Assembly: GCA_010692425.1 (NCBI GenBank)
Contig: JAAHHJ010000016.1
Location: 37,853-101,852 of the forward strand
Length of the DNA: 64,000 nucleotides
Direction: 5' to 3'
Source of the DNA: Symploca sp. SIO3C6
GTDB taxonomy: Bacteria; Cyanobacteriota; Cyanobacteriia; Cyanobacteriales; Coleofasciculaceae
The notes under the pieces were generated by a model, which worked only from the letters and a program-made list of their open reading frames with translations, was not told the origin of the DNA and searched no databases. Within the stretch, counting starts at the first letter, position 1, and each line of letters starts with the position of its first letter. Position numbers and translations under genes: made by a program. This document shows, in pieces, positions 54,261-62,415 of the stretch.

Positions 54261-55365
54261 CGGCTGCCACGTCTCTGTCTGTGGTATAGCCGCAATTGCT
54301 GCATGAATGGACACGCTCAGCTAAAGTTTTCTTCCCAGTTTCTGTTAAACAATTGGGACAGATTTGAGAGGTCTTTCTGGCGTCTACCTTTTGGAAAAAC
54401 ACACCGCGCTTTAAACAGCACTGGGAGAGTATTTGTAGAAACTGACCCCAACCTGCATCTAAGCAATGTTTTGATAACATGCCCTTGGTTAGTCCTTTCA
54501 GGTTTAAATCTTCTGCAAATATCATTCCTGCCTGATCACAAAGGTTATGGGCTAATTCCCAATGGTAGTTTTTCCGGATGTTCCCAATTCGCTCATACAG
54601 TTTGCTTACTTTGTATTGCGCTTTCTTTTGGTTCCTGCTCCCCCGACGCTTCCTACTAACCCTCTGTTGCAGCAATTTAAGCTTGCGTTCGAGACTTTTG
54701 AAAGGTCGTGGATTAGGGAACAATTTGCCAGTTGAAGTCGCTACAAAGCTTAAAATTCCCACATCTATCCCCAACGGTTCCCCATAGGGAAGTACTTGGG
54801 GGATGTCTACTTTCCACTGAACCGTTAACATCACATACCAGCCAGAAGCCCTGCGCACTACTCGCGCCTGCTTGAGTTCTCCCCCTTCAGGAATGTCTCT
54901 TGATTGCCGGAACTTAACCTTTCCTATTTTGGGAAGCTTGATCGATCCCTTTTCTAAAGAATTCACCCCCAATTGAGGAAAGACGAATGACCGCATCGTT
55001 CCATGCTTCTTGAAACGTGGGAACCCGTGGGAGTTCTCCCACATGCTCACAAACGCTTTTTCTAGTCGTTTGATTGTTTGCTGAAGTACATGAACTTGAA
55101 CCGCTTTTAGTTGAGGAATTAACGCTCTAGCAGCAGTAAGCCCTCGGCACTGACTGGCATAATTCGGGCGTTTGGCATCAGCTGGGATGATGTATTCTGA
55201 CTTGAGGGAACAAGCATTTATTTGACACGATCTCGACTTAAACCAGTCTTTCCTCTCCGCTAAAGCGTAGTTGTAGACTTTTCTGCACCGCTCTAGCCAT
55301 TCTTCAAATAGAACGACTTGGGTTGCTGTTGGTTTAAGTTTAAATTCGTAAGTTAAATTAAACAC
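54109..55365 (-). CDS. tnpB: RNA-guided nuclease TnpB (element 1)
   Basis: 418 aa. RuvC-like catalytic residues: Asp201 (LGIDVGIL), Glu285 (FAEDLNLKG) and the Asp of TDRDVAAA (363/365); a four-cysteine zinc motif (CPNC then CSNC) precedes the last. TnpB is a transposon-encoded endonuclease guided by an omega-RNA made from the element's right end. No truncation is visible. Confidence 0.94.
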   Translation of the reverse strand: MFNLTYEFKLKPTATQVVLFEEWLERCRKVYNYALAERKDWFKSRSCQINACSLKSEYIIPADAKRPNYASQCRGLTAARALIPQLKAVQVHVLQQTIKRLEKAFVSMWENSHGFPRFKKHGTMRSFVFPQLGVNSLEKGSIKLPKIGKVKFRQSRDIPEGGELKQARVVRRASGWYVMLTVQWKVDIPQVLPYGEPLGIDVGILSFVATSTGKLFPNPRPFKSLERKLKLLQQRVSRKRRGSRNQKKAQYKVSKLYERIGNIRKNYHWELAHNLCDQAGMIFAEDLNLKGLTKGMLSKHCLDAGWGQFLQILSQCCLKRGVFFQKVDARKTSQICPNCLTETGKKTLAERVHSCSNCGYTTDRDVAAAQVVAIRGLAAVGRAPRRVNYRLTKLNSVVKMLSEGKFIGIPEMKESPLL

Positions 55366-55451
55366 TTGTCTGCCTCCTTAGCCTTATTTTACTTCAGCTT
55401 TGAATATTCGCCCAGTCCCTTTATCAAAAGCGCTGGTTGCTGAAAGTCCCC

Positions 55452-56261
55452 CTAGAAGGGGGAGGCACCAGACCCATTTTTTGGGTCATGCTCTTCGAGT
55501 GCCGATTTGGAATTGAGATTAGTTTTGAGCGTGAGGTTAATGACGGCGTAGTGATCTAGGGCAACTTCAAGTTTTCCTGGTTGATTTTCCAGTTGAGCGC
55601 GATTAATTTTGAGGTCGATTTTGTTTTCTCCTGCTGCTATAACTGGTACTCTTTTTCCATCAAGAACTGCCACCGGAAACTCTCCCTCACCAGGAAAAAT
55701 CATTAGGTTTTTACCTTCCAAGATGAGGACACTTTCGTTATAAATTTTGGTGAATTTGGCTTTAGAAACCATGGGCGGGTTCTGGCGGCGACGAGCTTGG
55801 TTTAATAGTTCATCGAGGGTGTGGCGTTCAATCTTCTCCTCTGTATGGGCATTAAGATCAATGCCTTGATCATCAACAGCACGCCGCAAATCTTCTGTCG
55901 AACGAATGCCCAATTTTTTGAGGGTTTTGTGTGCTGTTTCCGATAAGTCTGTTGCTTCGATGACGATATCATCTTGACTGATGGGTTTGGTTACTTCTTG
56001 AATTTGGTGCTCGCGAATCGAACCCAGTTGCAGGGTCATTTTCGATGCCCCCCTTTCTCCTGGTTGGGCGGTGGTAAACTGGATATGACCGTCATGGTAT
56101 TCGGGGAACAGTTGCAAGTCTATAGCCAGATCTTTGACCATGTAAGTTAGCTTGCGATTAGCTCCTTTTACCGATAGAGTATCTTGGGCGCGATCGAGTT
56201 CGTAAATCAGCGCATCAACGAAGGAATTTAAGTGCCAGGACTGGTTTTCTCTAGTCGCCAT
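55452..56261 (-). CDS. Hypothetical beta-rich protein, trypco2-like N-terminus, 3' end inside an IS
   Basis: 269 aa from ATG at 56261, which overlaps the stop of the upstream gene by 11 bases. The first about 95 residues (FVDALIYELDRAQDTL, LAIDLQLFPEY, KMTLQLGSI) look like the trypsin-co-occurring trypco2-type domain, from memory. A helix-hairpin-helix-like region follows (LKKLGIRSTEDLRRAV) and then an IPT/TIG-like beta domain (about 170-255). The last residues (SGASPF) and stop codon come from the left end of IS element 1, so the native C-terminus is probably lost or altered. Confidence 0.6.
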   Translation of the reverse strand: MATRENQSWHLNSFVDALIYELDRAQDTLSVKGANRKLTYMVKDLAIDLQLFPEYHDGHIQFTTAQPGERGASKMTLQLGSIREHQIQEVTKPISQDDIVIEATDLSETAHKTLKKLGIRSTEDLRRAVDDQGIDLNAHTEEKIERHTLDELLNQARRRQNPPMVSKAKFTKIYNESVLILEGKNLMIFPGEGEFPVAVLDGKRVPVIAAGENKIDLKINRAQLENQPGKLEVALDHYAVINLTLKTNLNSKSALEEHDPKNGSGASPF

Positions 56262-56538
56262 GATCAACCTCCACACGCAGCTTGAGGCGGTGAAACACTG
56301 GCATAATTGTCGTTTCTATGGTTTGGGTGGGAGCTGAGCCGTTTAAGAAGAGTTTGCCCGTTTCATCGGCTTGGACTCCCAATTCTAAGGGCATTTCTAG
56401 TTTCACTGCTTCTACGTGCATGGTGGAACCTGTTTGGGAATCGGCGAGGATTTCGTCCCAATCTGTGAGCTGTTCTACCACTTCGGCTAAGGGCGAGTGG
56501 AGGCTATTTTGGTTGGATTGAGAAGTGTTGGCTGGCAT
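56251..56538 (-). CDS. Small hypothetical beta-rich protein
   Basis: 95 aa. The central strand pattern (AVKLEMPLELGVQADETG, MPVFHRLKLRVEV) resembles a short version of the beta domain in the overlapping next gene. It is translationally coupled to that gene by an 11-base overlap and 15 bp downstream of the peptidase-like gene. Not recognised. Confidence 0.65.
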   Translation of the reverse strand: MPANTSQSNQNSLHSPLAEVVEQLTDWDEILADSQTGSTMHVEAVKLEMPLELGVQADETGKLFLNGSAPTQTIETTIMPVFHRLKLRVEVDHGD

Positions 56539-56553
56539 GGCTTTGGTAATTTG

Positions 56554-57579
56554 CTAGTAGGGACGATAACCGTTGCCGTTGGTATATGCCCGACGGTGAG
56601 TGGGTTTGGGTTCGAGGGTGACGGGAGTAGTGGGAACGGGTTTATCGAAGATGACTTTTTCACCGTTGAGGAGAATAAGTTCACTTCCCAGTTCTAAAGC
56701 CAATGATTTTGCAAGCGCTTGATTTTTGTATCTAAATTCGATCCATAGATTAGAAAAAATAAGAGCCCTGTTGTTGTTTTTGTTTGAGGGCATGGCTAAC
56801 TGGGGGGGAGATTGATTAATATCCCATGGTGCTTCGGTACTCTTTTCAAGATCCCAAAGTTTCTTCCTGCTTCCAGAAGCAGCAGAATCAAAAATCGCAC
56901 CGTTACCGCCCATGGCAACCCAATGTCCGGGGAGAGTGTTATTATCATCTGTTGCTTTTACCCAAATCAGATGCGATGCCCCTTTCGGGGGTAATTTATA
57001 GCCCTTTTTTTCCGTTATTTTAACCTTCAAGTTTTCTTCTAAGAATTTTTTCTCTTTTTGATACAAATTCTGAAAGATTGGATATTTTTGAAAAAGCCAT
57101 TTTTCAAAGCCTTCGATTACATAAACATCAACCTCAAGATAACCAGTCTTTAGAGCAACATCAATCAACCCTGAAACAGAGTTCAAACCATTTTGGTTTT
57201 TATTAGTAATATAAATTGCTTCATCATTGCTTGAATTCAGCGTAATATTACCAGTAAGTTTGTAAATGAAGTCTACTTCCTCGCTTGGCGTCTTCCGGAT
57301 TCTGTTGTTCTTGGATAAAATCCTTCCTTCTCGTTCTGTTGATTTTTGATCAGTAGGATTATAAATAATTTCTATGTCCTTTTCCTTAGGATTCAAGCTC
57401 ATCGAGACTATAATAGCTGCTAGAGCGAAAGCACCGCACTTCGGACCGTGTTGGTTTCCCAAGTTTTTGATATCAATTTTTTCATTCTTGAGTTTATTTA
57501 TTTCTTCTGTATCGAATTCTGTATCTTCTATGTAACCCTTTTTTTCCTCTTCTGGTGGAGAAATTTGTATAAATGCCAT
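56554..57579 (-). CDS. Putative papain-like cysteine peptidase
   Basis: 341 aa, no family identified. A plausible catalytic triad: Cys48 in NQHGPKCGAFALAAI (with Gln43 as the oxyanion residue), His219 in LPGHWVAMGG and Asp231 in AIFDSA. The Cys at a helix start and the His-x11-Asp spacing fit C39- or papain-like peptidases. The region between is variable and helical. The C-terminus (about 305-341) is proline-rich and disordered. No signal peptide. Likely co-transcribed with neighbours. Confidence 0.65.
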   Translation of the reverse strand: MAFIQISPPEEEKKGYIEDTEFDTEEINKLKNEKIDIKNLGNQHGPKCGAFALAAIIVSMSLNPKEKDIEIIYNPTDQKSTEREGRILSKNNRIRKTPSEEVDFIYKLTGNITLNSSNDEAIYITNKNQNGLNSVSGLIDVALKTGYLEVDVYVIEGFEKWLFQKYPIFQNLYQKEKKFLEENLKVKITEKKGYKLPPKGASHLIWVKATDDNNTLPGHWVAMGGNGAIFDSAASGSRKKLWDLEKSTEAPWDINQSPPQLAMPSNKNNNRALIFSNLWIEFRYKNQALAKSLALELGSELILLNGEKVIFDKPVPTTPVTLEPKPTHRRAYTNGNGYRPY

Positions 57580-57677
57580 TTTTCTAATCTCCTAAAAATT
57601 TCAAATTACTGAGAGAAGAGCAAATCTAAACTGGAAAGAGGGATTCAGATTGCTTGGCAATATCCTGATCGCACTCT

Positions 57678-59648
57678 CTAAGAACTTGTACCAACGAACC
57701 GAGCAACACTAGGAATAGGGAAATACACTGTACGCTCGCTCAATTCCAAAACGCGACCATTACCATCGCTATCCATCACCTGCTTGAGTACTACTCGCCG
57801 CAGATTCACCTCTGGATAAACCCAGAGAGTAGCACTATCCCCCTCATCCCCTTCAAACTCCACCTGAGTCCGTGCCAATTGGTGAAAACTATCGCGAAAT
57901 TCAGAGCAAGCCAATGCCGCCATCTCCTCATCGTCAAGGCGGGGCTTATCAGAAATCCATGCTAATAACCGCTCTAGCTGCCGTGGACTAAGCACCATGC
58001 CCGTTTTCAACTTGCCAGATTGATCGCTTGTGTCCCGGGCATCCATGTGGAGCATGGTTTCCATCCGGGCATTATTTCGCTCCTTTGGCTCCAAAACGTA
58101 GTAATACTTGCAGTCTAGAGCAATACGCTGCCCATCTTCTGAAAAACCCCCTTGCCAAATCTTATGCCAGTAGGGACGATATTCCTTGGGGTCGTTGAGA
58201 GCAAAAGTTTCTTCCACACCTTCAAGGCGCTCAAAGATATAGCCTCCCACCAAAGTCACCAAAACCGCCGTACTGGTTCCCAGGCGTTTTTTGTTGCCCG
58301 TGCGACTCGATCGCGCCGTCCAAGTCAGCACTGCACAAATCAGGTATTCTTCATTGGGTTTGAGCGATCGCAACTGTTCTCGACCCAACCGGAACCTACC
58401 ATCGACTGGACCTGAGCGCAAGTCTTCCACCCGATATTTTTGCTCAGCTAACACCTCCAAGGTTTCCGGGTTCTTAACTAACAGTTGCACTGTTCCCCGT
58501 GTAATCGGACGGGGCGTATCCAATACTAAGGGAAAGGCAATATCCTGATCAATGCGATACAAAACTCGCGAGCCTCCCCCCGTCACTTGGGGGCGAATAC
58601 CGGAAAAGTGGAGTCGAACCGTTTCCTGGCGGTGGTATTCTCGTTCTCGACCATTGAGACTATTGCGAAGGGGAATAAGAGCAGGATCATCATCGTTGAG
58701 TTCATCTGCGATCGCTCTGATAAAGCCTGGAAAATGCTTACCCGCTTCTAAAGCACCTTGAGTAATTGTCCCCATTAAAACACGCCCTCGCATTGGTCCG
58801 GATGATATTGTCCGCACAGTTTCTGGGTGCAAGGAACGTCCCAATAATGGCATTAAACTGGGCATGTGATCGAACACTTCCGGCGGCATCATAACTCGCC
58901 CAGGAAAGGGGGAATAGCCATCAAAACTCAAGGCTTTGGCAGTACTTGGCGCTGCCTTGGCGTTTTGAAGTTGAGAGATTAAGCTCACAATTTGATTGAG
59001 AGTATCGGGGTTTTGGAGCTGTGCCTTAATCTTTTGCGGCTGCCCCCCTGTCCCTGGTAATAAACTATCAAGTAATTTCGTGACCCCAGTGACGGCAACT
59101 CCTGCTTCTGGACCTAAAATGCCGGTGAGGATAGGCGCAGCAACGGGGGCAACAGCTTTGACAGCTTTAACCACACCAGAAGCTACTTTGCCCACAGTTT
59201 TGATCAAACCGTCCAAAAATCCCATGCTCTCGCTATAGGATTCTTGGTAGCTGAAGGGGACAGTATCGACAGGTTGGTTATCCATAACATTTGGGGTGGA
59301 AAACGATAGGGAAATGGGGCTAGAGGTAACGGGAACAGGAATAATTTCAGAAAGGGCAGGACCAGTTCGTTTGTGATCACGAAAGCTAAATAATTGCAGG
59401 TAACGGTATCGAGAATCAAAGCGACTGCTCGGTATTTCTAAAAGAGTACGACCTAGGGTTTCTGGTGGTAAAGGACCGAACACGGGAGAAACAAACCGAG
59501 CATTTTCTAGGAAGGTCAAACCATTTCTGGTAAAGGTGCGATCGTCCCCAATGCTATAGGCGTAGAATCGGTTAGTCGTCCCGATATCCAGATTAAATAT
59601 AATTTTGTTGCCTTTATTTTCTTTAAAGTCAACGATCGCGAGTGCCAT
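57678..59648 (-). CDS. Large hypothetical protein with an amphipathic Gly/Ala-rich segment
   Basis: 656 aa, unrecognised. N-terminal beta-rich domain (about 1-100); residues 143-198 (MGFLDGLIKTVGKVASGVVK and on) form an amphipathic, Gly/Ala/Val-rich stretch like membrane-active or capsid-interior helices; a large alpha/beta body follows (about 260-656), with an internal beta domain (VLYRIDQDIAFPLVLDTPR, GTVQLLVKNPETLEVLA). Part of the minus-strand cluster, 53 bp from the next gene. Confidence 0.7.
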   Translation of the reverse strand: MALAIVDFKENKGNKIIFNLDIGTTNRFYAYSIGDDRTFTRNGLTFLENARFVSPVFGPLPPETLGRTLLEIPSSRFDSRYRYLQLFSFRDHKRTGPALSEIIPVPVTSSPISLSFSTPNVMDNQPVDTVPFSYQESYSESMGFLDGLIKTVGKVASGVVKAVKAVAPVAAPILTGILGPEAGVAVTGVTKLLDSLLPGTGGQPQKIKAQLQNPDTLNQIVSLISQLQNAKAAPSTAKALSFDGYSPFPGRVMMPPEVFDHMPSLMPLLGRSLHPETVRTISSGPMRGRVLMGTITQGALEAGKHFPGFIRAIADELNDDDPALIPLRNSLNGREREYHRQETVRLHFSGIRPQVTGGGSRVLYRIDQDIAFPLVLDTPRPITRGTVQLLVKNPETLEVLAEQKYRVEDLRSGPVDGRFRLGREQLRSLKPNEEYLICAVLTWTARSSRTGNKKRLGTSTAVLVTLVGGYIFERLEGVEETFALNDPKEYRPYWHKIWQGGFSEDGQRIALDCKYYYVLEPKERNNARMETMLHMDARDTSDQSGKLKTGMVLSPRQLERLLAWISDKPRLDDEEMAALACSEFRDSFHQLARTQVEFEGDEGDSATLWVYPEVNLRRVVLKQVMDSDGNGRVLELSERTVYFPIPSVARFVGTSS

Positions 59649-59700
59649 TGGGAGATGTGTTTAAAGTTCGAGATTCAAGACTCAACTTTGACCTTAGAGG

Positions 59701-60771
59701 TTAAGATTGGTTGCCGTTTTGAGTTTGGTCAGTTTTTGGTTGGACTGAACCAGGGTTATCACGGTTCATCAAAATATCTCGGAAGTTATCTAAAGCAAAG
59801 TAATCGGTTTTGAAGTTAATTTCCACTTCGCCGTGTACTTTAGTACTAGAGGCAGTTGCTGCAGCACTCTGTACTTGGGCAGTCGAAACCGAAATTTTTG
59901 TATTCCTCTTACTGCTGCCATAGCCGCCCCCAAACATACCAAGGAAGCCACCCATACCAATCGTGCGGCCGCGAATCGCTTGCCGATTCTGTTGGGCTGT
60001 ATCAGCTTTGCGAATTTGCTCTTGAGCAGTAATTTGGAAATCAAGGGTGGCTTTGACTTTTCCATTGTCAACTACCAAACGCGTCACCCCCATGAGCAGC
60101 ATTTCTTCCAACAATTGTTGGTGTTGCCTTACTAATTGCAGTTTCGCTTGCAAGATCTCGCCCTGAATATCTTCGCTACTGGTATCGACAGCGTTACCGC
60201 TAGAATCTCCCAGAGTAATTTGGCTACTGGCATCGTTAGTACTGCTTCCATCCAAGCTGCCAAGATTGCCGCCGGAACCAAGTAAGTCCCCGCCGAAGTT
60301 ACTGCTACCAAGAATTTGGAAACGGTTGGGTTGAGTTTCGGATAAAAAGGCGTAAGCAGTAGCATCATCAACAGTACTGATAAACTTGCTCGCCGGTTGG
60401 GTAATACGATCAACTAAATCGGCGTAGGAGTCCATTTGCTCCTTAGTTACTTCCAAGTTGGCGTCGAATACACCCTTGAGCAAGTCTTTGACAAATTGAG
60501 GAAAATCCACTTGGCGCAAAGTCCTGCCAGCGATTGCGCCTTGTTGATCAATGCGGCGATTCAAATGGCGACTATCATCAATTAAATCCCCTGCCGCCAT
60601 CGCCTCAGCCAATTGTTGTTGCCGCGAAATTTGTTGAGATAATTCGCCGACGCGATGTTTATAAAGCTGAAACTGTTCCTGCCTAGACCGCTTTCTAAAT
60701 TCCCGATCTTTACCAAGTTCTTCTCGAGCCATCGCTCGCGCCTGTTCCTGGATTGCTACTTGATTCGGCAT
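59701..60771 (-). CDS. Hypothetical coiled-coil protein with Gly-rich linkers
   Basis: 356 aa, ATG at 60771 with AGGGAGA upstream. The N-terminal about 75 residues are Arg/Gln/Glu-rich helix (REFRKRSRQEQFQLYKHR). Ser/Gly-rich linkers lie at about 155-200 and 270-295 (GMGGFLGMFGGGYGSS). The C-terminal beta segment (KVHGEVEINFKTDYFALDNF) is reminiscent of a filament or scaffold subunit. Family unknown. Confidence 0.7.
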   Translation of the reverse strand: MPNQVAIQEQARAMAREELGKDREFRKRSRQEQFQLYKHRVGELSQQISRQQQLAEAMAAGDLIDDSRHLNRRIDQQGAIAGRTLRQVDFPQFVKDLLKGVFDANLEVTKEQMDSYADLVDRITQPASKFISTVDDATAYAFLSETQPNRFQILGSSNFGGDLLGSGGNLGSLDGSSTNDASSQITLGDSSGNAVDTSSEDIQGEILQAKLQLVRQHQQLLEEMLLMGVTRLVVDNGKVKATLDFQITAQEQIRKADTAQQNRQAIRGRTIGMGGFLGMFGGGYGSSKRNTKISVSTAQVQSAAATASSTKVHGEVEINFKTDYFALDNFRDILMNRDNPGSVQPKTDQTQNGNQS

Positions 60772-60837
60772 AGTTTTTTTTCTCCCTAAAGTTTACTCAA
60801 CTACTAATATTTGTTTGCCACAAATATCGCTTGAAGT

Positions 60838-61060
60838 ATTGACACTTCCCCTTTTAGAAAAAGGGGGATTCTTGAATCTTAGACAGAGCTTAGCAGAAGG
60901 GATTTCTCCACTCTGCCAGAGGCTCCGCTCTCCTCAAGCGTGCGAGTGCGCTTTCCAATGGCGAGGGAACCGTGCGCTAAGAGCGCCCCGCTTCGCTAAC
61001 GCCTTGGGTCGCACTCAAATTCCCGCATGCCCTGCGGTATATCAAAACGCTCTATCATCA
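60838..61060 (-). ncRNA. Putative omega-RNA of element 2
   Basis: About 200 bp between the tnpB stop and the right end, rich in inverted GC motifs; the guide would begin just beyond 60838. Inferred from element layout only. Confidence 0.35.
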
Positions 61061-62157
61061 CCCCACCCCTTGTTGAGAATGTTGATCGCAGCGTTGTGGT
61101 CTCTATCTAATACCGTCTGGCAATATGGGCATTGATGAGTTCTCGTACTGAGACTTTTCTTCACCAATTCCCCACAGCTAGAACAATTTTGAGATGTCCA
61201 GTGGGGCGCGACAGAGAATACTATCCGCCCATAGACTTTGCCAAAATAGTCCAGCCAGTCGGTAAACATTGACCACGAGACATCAGATATCGACTTCGCC
61301 AGTTTATGGTTTTTCACCATATTGCGCACTTTCAAGTCCTCGTAAACCACCAGATCGTTAGATTGGATTAGCGCTCTTGCTGTCTTGACAGCAAAATCTT
61401 TACGCTGACTACTTACCTTGAAGTGCGCTCTACCTAATTTCTTAATGGCTTTAAGTCGATTTTTTGAGCCTTTTACTCTTGCAGATTTCCGTCGCTGCCT
61501 TCTTTTTAACCTCAGTTCCGACTTCCTTAAGTAACGGGGGTTGTTGACAACCTCGCCGTTACTATCGGTGTAGAACTCTTTTATGCCCAAATCAATACCC
61601 ACAAACTTATTAGTTCTGGGTAAGGGTTCAGAACGCTCTACATCTATGCAGAATTGGACAAAATACCCTTTGGCACGACGGACTATTCTAACTCGCTTTA
61701 TTTGCTTTTTGGTGTACCAACTTAAGTCGCGAGTTCCTTTCAACTTGAAAGTGCCAGAATTGAAGTCATCAGTTAGGGTTAACTTCTTCCTATCTTCCGA
61801 CAGATTCCATCCCGTGATTTTGTACTCAACAGAGCGAGAGTTTTTCTTGAATTTGGGATAGCCCTTCAATCCTTGCACCTTCTTTTTGCAGTTGTCAAAG
61901 AACCTGGAGATTGCACTCCATGCCCTTTCTGCGTGAGATTGACAAGCTTGCGAGTTTAATTTGCCAGCCCATTCAAACTCTTTCCTCAGCTCTAATGCTA
62001 GTTTGTTTAGCCTGTTGCGATTAACTCGCTCGTCTGGCGATGATTCAATCCAATAGGCGAGGCATTTATTGCGGATAAATTGACCAGTACGAATAGCTTC
62101 ATTAAGCCGTTCGTACTGCCAGTTTTTTCCTACTAGTTTTGCCTCAAGTACTAACAT
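61042..62157 (-). CDS. tnpB: RNA-guided nuclease TnpB (element 2)
   Basis: 371 aa, a subtype distinct from element 1. RuvC residues Asp189 (FVGIDLGIKEF), Glu273 (VVYEDLKVRN) and Asp351/353 (DRDHNAAINI), zinc motif CSSC then CPYC. Intact. Confidence 0.94.
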   Translation of the reverse strand: MLVLEAKLVGKNWQYERLNEAIRTGQFIRNKCLAYWIESSPDERVNRNRLNKLALELRKEFEWAGKLNSQACQSHAERAWSAISRFFDNCKKKVQGLKGYPKFKKNSRSVEYKITGWNLSEDRKKLTLTDDFNSGTFKLKGTRDLSWYTKKQIKRVRIVRRAKGYFVQFCIDVERSEPLPRTNKFVGIDLGIKEFYTDSNGEVVNNPRYLRKSELRLKRRQRRKSARVKGSKNRLKAIKKLGRAHFKVSSQRKDFAVKTARALIQSNDLVVYEDLKVRNMVKNHKLAKSISDVSWSMFTDWLDYFGKVYGRIVFSVAPHWTSQNCSSCGELVKKSLSTRTHQCPYCQTVLDRDHNAAINILNKGWGDDRAF

Positions 62158-62365
62158 TTATGCTGCCGTATTTGTGACTGCTATTGTACCATTAAATCAG
62201 TTGTTGTTTACGGATGTTTCGCGCACTTAAAAGTGCTATCGCTACATCCCCCGCTGGAAAGACGGGGGTTTTGCTCTAAATCCTATAAGAACCAATTAAC
62301 AAGCAGTAAGTAAAAACTAAAGTAACAGCAACAAAAATTAACTCAAGCCAAAACCAGCAAACCTT

Positions 62366-62415
62366 ACTTATTACTTATTACTTATTACTTATTACTTATT
62401 ACTTATTACTTATTA
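62366..62415. repeat. TTATTAC heptanucleotide array
   Basis: About seven copies, providing the stop codon of the 62413 gene. The rest of 62276-62365 shows nothing clear. Confidence 0.9.

Larger units (their letters stand above)
54094..55466 (-). mobile_element. IS200/IS605-type element with lone tnpB (element 1)
   Basis: The right end has GGCGGGGAGTGTCAA after a GC hairpin (about 54094-54130); the left end has GCCTCCCCCTTCTAGGGGG (about 55445-55466). Only tnpB is present; there is no tnpA. The left end supplies the stop codon and last residues of the gene at 55452. Confidence 0.8.
60838..62275 (-). mobile_element. IS200/IS605-type element with lone tnpB (element 2)
   Basis: The right end has AAAAGGGGAAGTGTCAATAC (about 60838-60870) and the left end GCGGGGGATGTAGCG after a hairpin (about 62235-62275). 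tnpA is absent. It is inserted between two genes of the hypothetical cluster without breaking either. Confidence 0.8.
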
